Source: Actinomycetes bacterium
GTDB lineage: Bacteria; Actinomycetota; Actinomycetes; S36-B12; GCA-2699445
Assembly: GCA_022600255.1 (NCBI GenBank)
Contig: JAHZKU010000131.1
Location: 1-21,214 of the forward strand
Reading direction: 5' to 3'
Length of the DNA: 21,214 bases
Below, piece after piece: positions 1 to 5,697 of this stretch (positions are counted from its first letter, which is position 1; each line of letters begins with the position of its first letter). The translations under genes were made by a program, and so were the position numbers. Under the pieces are notes generated by a model. That model was not told the origin of the DNA. It did no database searches and saw nothing but the letters and a program-made list of their open reading frames with translations.

Positions 1-333
1 ATGACAGATTTGACGACCAATCTGCCCGGGATTTCGAAATGGTCGTTCATTATCGGAGCCGATGCCGCGGCCAATCTGGCTACCTGGCATCACATCGACG
101 AACTGCGCAAGCGGTGCACGTTCGTTGCGGTCACGCGACCAGGCCACGCCCTAGTCAGTTCCGTGGCCGTGCAGGAAGTCCCGATCCCGGCTCTAGACAT
201 CTCTAGTACTGACATTCGTCGCAGGGTCAGCGAACGGCGCCAGATACGATACTTGGTACCAGAACCGGTCCGAGCCTACATTTCGAAGTCTGCGCTCTAC
301 CGCAACCCGGACGGAGGATCGGATGAGTGCTGA
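1..333 (+). CDS. nadD: Nicotinate-nucleotide adenylyltransferase, C-terminal part (5' truncated by window)
   Basis: NadD transfers AMP from ATP to nicotinate mononucleotide in cytoplasmic NAD synthesis. Only the last 110 residues are visible; the family is usually about 190-210 aa, so the N-terminal nucleotide-binding part lies upstream and the ATG at position 1 is probably an internal Met. Recognisable blocks are FIIGADAAANLATWHH, the ISSTDIRRRV motif (the family's ISST.iR signature) and the closing YLVPEPVRAYI segment. The stop overlaps the start of the next gene (ATG at 323), which suggests translational coupling. The following order LCP protein - rsfS - phosphatase is the usual actinobacterial context for nadD and supports the call. 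Confidence 0.93.
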   Translation: MTDLTTNLPGISKWSFIIGADAAANLATWHHIDELRKRCTFVAVTRPGHALVSSVAVQEVPIPALDISSTDIRRRVSERRQIRYLVPEPVRAYISKSALYRNPDGGSDEC

Positions 334-1624
334 CGCCGATCCACCGCAGGATTCCGATGGCGCAACGTCCTCCGCTGCGGAGCACAGCCATGCCGACGAA
401 TCTAGTAGAAAGCGTCGCACTGCCAGACACCTGCTGTTGAGCTTGGCCGCGGTGCTGGTCTTCGGGGGAGCGATCACAGCGCTGGCCATCTCAAACCAAG
501 ACAGTGCCGGCCCGCAGCCCAGCCCAAGCGGTTCTGGCTCGGCCAGTCCGACACCGACGCCCACGCTGGCTGCCCAGCAGCCCACCATCTTGATTCAGGC
601 CAGCGGCGATTCAGGAGCCAGCGTAAACCTGCTCACGGCGCTGTCAGTGCAGCAGGACCCCACCGCCATCATGATCACGCTGCCACCCGACCTGATGGTT
701 TCGGCACCGGGTGTTGATTCGGAGTCCATCCGGACCACCGTGAGTTCCATCGACACCCTGCGGGCCCCTAGCGCGGTTTCTGCAACATTGGGTGTGCGGA
801 TTGACGGTTCGTGGCGGCTGGATCGCAAAGCCCTAGCGGGTCTGGTTGACGCGGCTGGCGGCGTATCGGTCACGCTCACCGAGCCTGTGAAAGTGCGAGA
901 TGGCTCCGGAGAGGTGGTATTGAACCTTCGCGCCGGCGTGACGGATCTGACTGGCGCGCAAGCCGCCTGGTATGCGGTGGGGGACGTGAAGGGGGAGGAT
1001 CAGTCGGACCAAACCCAGCGCGGGCTGTTGGTCTTCTCCAAGTCGCTTTCCGCGCTGCCGAACAGCGTCACAAATATTCGAGAAACCCTCACCTCGTTAG
1101 GGGCGCTGGCGCCGACAACCATTGGGGCCCAAGCCCTCGCGGAGTATCTTGTGGATTACCGCAACGCCATGAATCAGGATCGGATCAATGCGTTTCCGAT
1201 TCCCACGACCAGCGTGGCGTTGGGGCTGACTGTTTATGAATGGGTCAACTTCACCGCCGCAACCCCGGCCTTGCGCAAGACCCTGCCGTTGGCACTGTGG
1301 GACACCGCAGCCGGTTCACCGCCGCGTGTTCTCGTGACGAGTGGCACCGGTCAGCCTGGCTTGATCGGTTCCACTCGAGTAGCCATTGAGAGGCTGGGAT
1401 ACATCTTTGTGGACGGTCGGGGAACCAAGGCAAAGCCTGCTGATAAGGGTGCTGACAAGAGCCAGGTGCAGGTCCGCGGTGAGGAACTGTGGGGCCTGAA
1501 GGTCGCCGAAGCCTTGGGACTTGGGGTCAAAACGGTGACAAACGAGCCAGTCAGCGAGCCACCGGAGGGCCGACCGTGGGCCGACGTTGACGTGGAATTG
1601 CAGCAGGACTACCGGCCAGGTTGA
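323..1624 (+). CDS. LCP-like membrane-anchored protein with LytR_C domain, catalytic residues degenerate
   Basis: A 433-aa protein with a short charged cytoplasmic N-terminus, one membrane segment at about residues 36-57, then a Ser/Pro/Thr-rich linker (about 62-82) and an extracytoplasmic part. Residues about 88-200 resemble the LytR-CpsA-Psr (LCP) core, and a LytR_C-like domain follows at about 335-370 (RVLVTSGTGQPG, then STRVAIERLGY). LCP enzymes attach polymers to peptidoglycan. Here the strand that normally reads SIPRD is TLPPD (121-123 PPD) and the early R-x-D motif is not visible, so activity is doubtful. The start is ATG 323 with GGAGG at 313-317, overlapping nadD. It sits in the usual nadD - rsfS slot of actinobacteria, where such genes are often annotated as LytR regulators. 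Confidence 0.8.
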   Translation: MSADADPPQDSDGATSSAAEHSHADESSRKRRTARHLLLSLAAVLVFGGAITALAISNQDSAGPQPSPSGSGSASPTPTPTLAAQQPTILIQASGDSGASVNLLTALSVQQDPTAIMITLPPDLMVSAPGVDSESIRTTVSSIDTLRAPSAVSATLGVRIDGSWRLDRKALAGLVDAAGGVSVTLTEPVKVRDGSGEVVLNLRAGVTDLTGAQAAWYAVGDVKGEDQSDQTQRGLLVFSKSLSALPNSVTNIRETLTSLGALAPTTIGAQALAEYLVDYRNAMNQDRINAFPIPTTSVALGLTVYEWVNFTAATPALRKTLPLALWDTAAGSPPRVLVTSGTGQPGLIGSTRVAIERLGYIFVDGRGTKAKPADKGADKSQVQVRGEELWGLKVAEALGLGVKTVTNEPVSEPPEGRPWADVDVELQQDYRPG

Positions 1625-1686
1625 CTCCGGGCCGGCTAGCCGGACAAGCGCCAGTGCCCGGTGCGGGAGGTTTCGCGGTTACGCTG

Positions 1687-2079
1687 GTGACTGTGACTGC
1701 TGATCCGAATGCCGTAAGACTGGCCCAAGTAGCGGCCGGCGCCGCCCTAGATAAGAAGGCCACCGATGTGGTGGCGGTGGATGTCAGCGACGTGTTGGTC
1801 ATCACCGACGCGTTCGTGGTTTGCTCGGCCGGCAACCCGCGCCAGGTACGTGCGGTGGTCGACGAGGTGGAGAAGGCTGTCCGACTCGCCGGCGGAGATC
1901 CGTGCCGCCGGGAGGGTGTGCGCGACGCCAGTTGGGTGTTGCTGGACTTTGGCGAGATCGTCGTGCACGTTCAACTGGAACAGGAGCGCGTCAACTATGG
2001 CCTGGAACGGTTGTGGCAGGACTGCCCTCGGATCGACCTTGAACTGGCACAAGAGGTCTCCGCTACCGACCTGGTGTGA
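1687..2079 (+). CDS. rsfS: Ribosomal silencing factor RsfS
   Basis: RsfS binds ribosomal protein uL14 on the 50S subunit and blocks subunit joining when nutrients are short. The roughly 130-aa protein shows the family blocks AAGAALDKKATDVVAVDVS, VLVITDAFVVCSAGNPRQV, then WVLLDFGEIVVHV and the closing RLWQDCPRIDL. The start is uncertain. The frame is open to a TTG at 1621 that overlaps the previous stop, but homology begins around GTG 1687 or GTG 1693, and the only good Shine-Dalgarno-like run (GGGAGG, 1665-1670) lies 16 nt before 1687. The gene is in the conserved nadD - LCP - rsfS - phosphatase string. Confidence 0.92.
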   Translation: MTVTADPNAVRLAQVAAGAALDKKATDVVAVDVSDVLVITDAFVVCSAGNPRQVRAVVDEVEKAVRLAGGDPCRREGVRDASWVLLDFGEIVVHVQLEQERVNYGLERLWQDCPRIDLELAQEVSATDLV

Positions 2080-2127
2080 GGCAGAGCCTCGCGCGATGAT
2101 GTGGCAATCCGATCGCCAAAGGGCATT

Positions 2128-2736
2128 ATGACCAGCATCGTGTTCCTGCGTCACGGCGAAACGGACTGGAATCGGCAACGTCGCTTTCAGGGGCAGCAGG
2201 ATGTGCCCTTGAACGGCGTCGGCCGTCAGCAAGCCAAGGATGCGGCGCGGAACTTCCCGTATGCCCCCGCCGCCATCGTCTCGAGTGACTTAGCTCGCGC
2301 TCACGACACGGCCGTGGCGCTGGCCCGCTACCACAACTTGCCAGTCACATTGGATGCGGATCTGCGAGAGACCCATGGCGGGGAATGGGAAGGGATGACG
2401 CACGGCGAAATCTCTGCCAGTGATGCTGCTAGCTTCGCCGCTTGGCGTGGCAGCCATCGTGTCCGACCCGGGGGTTCGGGTGAGCTCATGACTGAAGTGG
2501 CCGCACGTGTTGTCGCGGCGGTGAATCGTGGGTTGGCGCAGCTTCCCGACGGAGCCACCTTGGTGGTGGTGACCCATGGCGGGTCGGCTCGCGGCGCTAT
2601 CGGGGCACTGATCGGTCTACCGCCACAACAGTGGCGTTCCTTGGGGGTCCTAGGAAACTGCCGTACGGCCACGTTGGTACCCGAGGTTGAGTCGTCGACC
2701 GAGCGAACGTGGATGTTGCAGGCCTTAAACGCGTGA
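2128..2736 (+). CDS. Histidine phosphatase family protein (phosphoglycerate mutase-like)
   Basis: A 202-aa member of the histidine phosphatase superfamily (branch 1). The phospho-acceptor motif is FLRHGETDWN (His9), followed by SSDLARAHDT (Arg57), the acid region LRETHGGEWEG (Glu81) and the second catalytic His in VVVTHGGSARG (His150). Substrate cannot be read from sequence; relatives include cofactor-dependent phosphoglycerate mutases and phosphatases of sugar phosphates or cofactor intermediates. ATG 2128 is preferred over the in-frame GTG at 2101 because AAAGGG (2118-2123) precedes it and the protein then begins just before the core strand. The gene lies 48 bp after rsfS, probably in the same operon. 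Confidence 0.88.
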   Translation: MTSIVFLRHGETDWNRQRRFQGQQDVPLNGVGRQQAKDAARNFPYAPAAIVSSDLARAHDTAVALARYHNLPVTLDADLRETHGGEWEGMTHGEISASDAASFAAWRGSHRVRPGGSGELMTEVAARVVAAVNRGLAQLPDGATLVVVTHGGSARGAIGALIGLPPQQWRSLGVLGNCRTATLVPEVESSTERTWMLQALNA

Positions 2737-2798
2737 CTGCGTCCGCTCCGCCCGGCTCACTGGGCCCGTGCGTGCACTGGTTCACGAGCCCGGATTCC

Positions 2799-2845
2799 CG
2801 CGAATCGTGACCCGAATTCGCGCTAGCCAGAATCGACGCTATCCT
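2799..2845 (+). promoter_or_regulatory. Probable tRNA-Ala promoter with overlapping inverted repeat
   Basis: A good actinobacterial -10 box TATCCT lies at 2840-2845, 11 bp before the tRNA; 17 bp upstream is a weak -35 (TTCGCG, 2817-2822). A perfect 7-bp inverted repeat CGCGAAT - N10 - ATTCGCG (2799-2805 and 2816-2822) covers the -35 position. Whether the repeat is an operator or chance is unknown. The rest of the 120-bp gap after the phosphatase gene has only an imperfect GGCTC/GAGCC hairpin (2754-2758/2786-2790). Confidence 0.5.
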
Positions 2846-2856
2846 AGAGGGACTTC

Positions 2857-2929
2857 GGGGCTGTGGCGCAGCTGGTAGCGCACCTGCATGGCATGCAGGG
2901 GGTCAGGGGTTCGAGTCCCCTCAGCTCCA
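2857..2929 (+). tRNA. tRNA-Ala, anticodon GGC
   Basis: A full cloverleaf can be folded by hand: the acceptor stem GGGGCTG (2857-2863) pairs with CAGCTCC (2922-2928) and has the G3:U70 wobble pair that identifies alanine tRNAs. The anticodon stem CCTGC/GCAGG encloses loop ATGGCAT with anticodon GGC at 2890-2892. The T arm contains GGTTCGAGTCC. The discriminator is A2929; the next bases are CCCA, so the CCA end is not exactly encoded after the discriminator. It follows the nadD-rsfS-phosphatase string and precedes the secretion module. Confidence 0.97.
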
Positions 2930-2964
2930 CCCAACAGTCTATTCCGTGGCAATCTCAATCTTGC

Positions 2965-3007
2965 AGTTTCCGGAAACTCATGATGCTTCGTGATTCATGT
3001 TTCGTGA
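2965..3007 (+). promoter_or_regulatory. Palindrome and direct repeats upstream of the secretion module
   Basis: The 188-bp gap between tRNA-Ala and the first secretion-module gene holds a perfect 14-bp palindrome, AGTTTCCGGAAACT (2965-2978), and directly after it two near-identical 11-mers, ATGCTTCGTGA (2983-2993) and ATGTTTCGTGA (2997-3007), with a 14-bp period. These are plausible binding sites for a transcription factor such as the FHA-LuxR protein of the same module, but nothing in the sequence proves that. The palindrome could alternatively be part of a tRNA transcript terminator, though no T-run follows. I see no clear -35/-10 pair. Confidence 0.4.
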
Positions 3008-3117
3008 GAGCAGACCGATAGCCCTCCCTCCAGCCCACTCTGGGTAGTTCCACCCCTACACCTGGCCCCATGGCTCCCGCAGGATGTGTTGAGCACAACG
3101 CAGAATCGGGTGAGGTC

Positions 3118-3960
3118 ATGTCAACACAGCAGTGGGGGGCTAGCCCGAGCCAACTGCGCGACCTCAGCGATTCTCTTCATGGCCAGGCCGCCCAACTAAC
3201 GGGCACCGCGAAGGGTGCCCAAACCCTAGTCGCGGCATTGTCCTGGCGGGGCCCTGTGGCCGATCACTTTCAGTTGGCCTGGCAGTCACAGCTACAAGTG
3301 CAGCTGCTGGCCGTCTCGGACAGGCTGCGGCGAGTCGCCGAAGATCTGGCAGAGAACGCCCAGCAGCAAGAAGACGCTTCGCAGGTCGGGCTCTCGGCCG
3401 ATCGTGGATTCATGACCGATATTGCGGACCGCTATGGGCACCCGCGGACTCTCCTGAACGGCCAGGTTGCTGTCGCCGGTGATCTCTTGGGGGAAGGGGT
3501 GCTCGCAACCCTGAAATCGGCCGCACACGCTTTGGGCGGGGCCGATGCGGTCGCGCTGTTCATGGCCGACGTCGCCGAACATCCAGAGTTGACCGACCCC
3601 GTTGAAGCCGGACTTCACGGACTAGTGGAGGTGGGTCTGATCATGGCGGCCGAGCACGGTATTTCACAAGCCAGTATGTGGCTAGGAACAGCCTTGGGCG
3701 GTCTGCTGGCTGGGCTTGGCGCGTTCGCGGGTCGCGTCGTCGGTTGGGCGGTGGGCGAACTCGCCGCCATCGCATTCCAGAAGCTCGATGGCCACTTGGA
3801 TATCACGGAGTCTGGAGCAGATCTAGCGCTGGAGACGTTCCGGTACTTCCGGGACAATCCTCGCGATGTCTTGGCCCAGATACCCGGAATCGGGATGGCG
3901 ATCGGGCATGGTCTGCTGCTCTGGGACACCGCCTCTGAGCTGCTGCCAAGCCCATCGTGA
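3118..3960 (+). CDS. WXG100-like N-terminal domain protein with hydrophobic C-terminal region (candidate secretion substrate)
   Basis: A 280-aa protein. Residues 1-95 look like a WXG100/ESAT-6-type helical hairpin: two amphipathic helices separated by W43-R44-G45, with HFQLAWQ after the turn and a Gln/Glu-rich second helix. The C-terminal part is not a family I recognise. It has an Ala/Gly-rich hydrophobic stretch at about 186-220 that could be one membrane segment or a helical hairpin, then an amphipathic helix and a closing GIGMAIGHGLLLW segment. The start ATG 3118 has GGTGAGG (3109-3115) upstream; an in-frame ATG at 3070 lacks support. As first gene of the module it is either a long WXG substrate, possibly a toxin-like effector, or a structural part. 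No immunity gene is identifiable, though the next gene is a candidate. Confidence 0.7.
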   Translation: MSTQQWGASPSQLRDLSDSLHGQAAQLTGTAKGAQTLVAALSWRGPVADHFQLAWQSQLQVQLLAVSDRLRRVAEDLAENAQQQEDASQVGLSADRGFMTDIADRYGHPRTLLNGQVAVAGDLLGEGVLATLKSAAHALGGADAVALFMADVAEHPELTDPVEAGLHGLVEVGLIMAAEHGISQASMWLGTALGGLLAGLGAFAGRVVGWAVGELAAIAFQKLDGHLDITESGADLALETFRYFRDNPRDVLAQIPGIGMAIGHGLLLWDTASELLPSPS

Positions 3961-4027
3961 GACACCTTCGACCAACGGTGACGATGCCAGGGACTTGCCC
4001 TCAACCAGAACGACAAAGGGAGCGCTG

Positions 4028-4663
4028 ATGCAACAGGATTCGAATAGGCCAAGGTCATTGCCCTTGTCTCTAAGTCGCCACGAATACACCGCTGGACACT
4101 GGGGGGCCGCCACCGGTGCATCCGTGGCGGACTCGGTGTTGGTCCAGTGGCACATCCGAGCCGAGATCACCCGGATCCGTAGCGACAGCCAACGCAAGAT
4201 CTTGCTAACAGTCGGCGGGGGCGGCGCGGTGTTCTTGCCATTTTCTCCGAGTTCGCGGGCGCAGCTAGCCGGTTGGTACGTGCCGGCGGCGCTGACCCTC
4301 GCCACACTTGTGGGGATCAGTGTGGCGGATGCTGATGACACTCGCGGGGCCACCGTAGCCCGGACGTTTCGGATCGATCCTGACGACATCTTCGACCAAG
4401 TGAAGGCGGGTCGCTTGCACCAAGCCGTGGTGTTCGCCGTTGAACCCCGCCACGGCCCTGCCTGGAACCTTTATTCCGTGCGAGGAGATGCCACGTATTG
4501 GGGTTGGCGAGAACACAGCGGTGCTATCACCTTGGCCGCAGCGGGTTCGCTGGAGCGAAACGCCCTACTTTCGCGGATCGCTCGGCCGCAGCGTCCCAAC
4601 TTCCGCGCCACCCGCCCATCCAGAGTGTGTGAGAAGAACGTCACCGTGCGAGCTTCTGCCTGA
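4028..4663 (+). CDS. Hypothetical protein with central hydrophobic segments
   Basis: A 211-aa protein I do not recognise. Two neighbouring hydrophobic stretches (about residues 57-71, KILLTVGGGGAVFLPF, and 80-99, ending TLATLVGISVADA) suggest a membrane hairpin. The flanking parts are soluble; the C-terminal half has a possible beta-rich fold (AVVFAVEPRHGPAWNLYSVRG) and a basic tail. The start is ATG 4028, with AAAGGGAG (4015-4022) at ideal spacing. Its stop overlaps an ATG at 4663 (TGATG) that is in frame with the next gene. It lies between the WXG-like protein and the pseudokinase, so it may be a membrane partner or immunity-type protein, but that is inference from position only. Confidence 0.6.
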   Translation: MQQDSNRPRSLPLSLSRHEYTAGHWGAATGASVADSVLVQWHIRAEITRIRSDSQRKILLTVGGGGAVFLPFSPSSRAQLAGWYVPAALTLATLVGISVADADDTRGATVARTFRIDPDDIFDQVKAGRLHQAVVFAVEPRHGPAWNLYSVRGDATYWGWREHSGAITLAAAGSLERNALLSRIARPQRPNFRATRPSRVCEKNVTVRASA

Positions 4664-4845
4664 TGACGTGCCAATCTGAAACAGCGGAGACGACCGTAAC
4701 GATGCCACGGCCAAGTGCCAACGACTCCGTCCCGAGCCCGACCCGCGGCCCCATAACCCCGCGGGCGACAAGTTCGAGGAGCGGTGGCGGTGATCATCCG
4801 ACTGCCCAGGTCGCGGTCGTGATACCGCAACAACGAAGGGAGACC

Positions 4846-5697
4846 ATGGCCACGTTCTGTCCACGCTGCGGTCGCCGACTATTGAACACGTGGTGTTCCT
4901 GGTGCGCCGAATTCGCCCCAGAATCGGTCGTCGGACGCTTTCAGATTCGCGAAGTCCTGAGCACGGGTCGACTGGGGTCGTTGCTGCGCGGCTACGATCC
5001 CGCGTTGGCCAGAACCGTTGTGCTGCGAACCCTGGGGGCGGCTGAGCTGGCCCCAGATGCGCTAGCGCATTATCTGGCGGTGCTGCGGCAAGCATCCGGA
5101 TTGCCGCACCCGAATTGCGTGGACGTTTACACGGTACAGCTGGGCGCGGACGGACCATTGGTCGTGATGGAGGACATCCGGGGCGGCGGAATCAGCCAAT
5201 CGCCCGACGGACAGAACCGGCAGCCATCCGCACACCTGCAGAACCTGGTCGACGTGCTCGAGGGCGTCGCGTTCCTACACGGTCACGGTCTGGCCCACGG
5301 TCGCATCACGACCAAGACTGTTCTGCTCACATCGTCCGGCACAGCAAAACTCACCGACCCAGGGGCGGGACAAGATCCGCAGGCATCCGCATCCTGGCAG
5401 ATGGCCGCCCCGGAGGTGTTGCTAGGAGATGGCCCAAGCCCGGCAGCCGACGTATTCAGTGCTGGCGCGCTACTTTGGCTTGGATCGGCCGGTTGCCCTC
5501 CCTTTGCGGCTGGCAACCGAACGGCAGCTGTGGTCGCCCGCCGCAGATCACCACGTGGCGTAGCCGCGCCCAAGGTCGGCGAGCTGGCCCGGCAGGCTAT
5601 GCAATTCGACCCCGACAACCGCCCAACGGCCAGGGAGCTTGGCGCCATTCTGCGGTCACTTCTGCCAGTGCGTGATCGAGCTGGTCGTGCATCTTGA
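4846..5697 (+). CDS. Zinc-ribbon protein kinase-like protein, predicted pseudokinase
   Basis: A 283-aa protein. A zinc ribbon at the N-terminus (Cys5, Cys8, Cys17, Cys20: CPRCG and CSWC) is followed by a bacterial Ser/Thr kinase fold from about residue 30. Fold landmarks remain: HPNCV (88-92), VVMED (hinge), the APE motif (188-190) and the DVFSAGALLW helix. The catalytic residues are gone. The VAxK lysine is Arg61 (VVLRTL), the HRD catalytic Asp is Arg153 (HGRITTKTVLL), the catalytic-loop Asn is Thr158, and DFG reads DPG (171-173). It is therefore probably a phosphorylation-independent scaffold or regulator. ATG 4846 has GAAGGGAGA at 4835-4843; an alternative ATG at 4663 would add a 61-residue low-complexity leader coupled to the previous stop. 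Confidence 0.8.
   Translation: MATFCPRCGRRLLNTWCSWCAEFAPESVVGRFQIREVLSTGRLGSLLRGYDPALARTVVLRTLGAAELAPDALAHYLAVLRQASGLPHPNCVDVYTVQLGADGPLVVMEDIRGGGISQSPDGQNRQPSAHLQNLVDVLEGVAFLHGHGLAHGRITTKTVLLTSSGTAKLTDPGAGQDPQASASWQMAAPEVLLGDGPSPAADVFSAGALLWLGSAGCPPFAAGNRTAAVVARRRSPRGVAAPKVGELARQAMQFDPDNRPTARELGAILRSLLPVRDRAGRAS

Noticed and set aside
1747..2232. 161-codon open frame on the minus strand across rsfS and the phosphatase gene
   Set aside because: It is antisense to two well-supported genes, has no family signal, and its residue make-up (His/Ala/Arg-rich) is typical of shadow frames in GC-rich DNA.
3969..4722. Apparent similarity between the gaps before the membrane-hairpin gene (about 3969-3999) and before the pseudokinase (about 4691-4720)
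   Set aside because: Only an ACGATGCCA core matches clearly; the rest needs gaps, so it is not called a repeat.
4663..4845. 61-residue N-terminal extension of the pseudokinase from ATG 4663
   Set aside because: The segment is low-complexity Ser/Thr/Pro and a much better ribosome site precedes ATG 4846, where the zinc ribbon begins. Kept only as an alternative start.
4565..5158. 197-codon open frame on the minus strand opposite the pseudokinase start
   Set aside because: Pro/Arg/Ser-rich with no recognisable motif; it overlaps the zinc ribbon and kinase fold on the plus strand, which are clearly coding.
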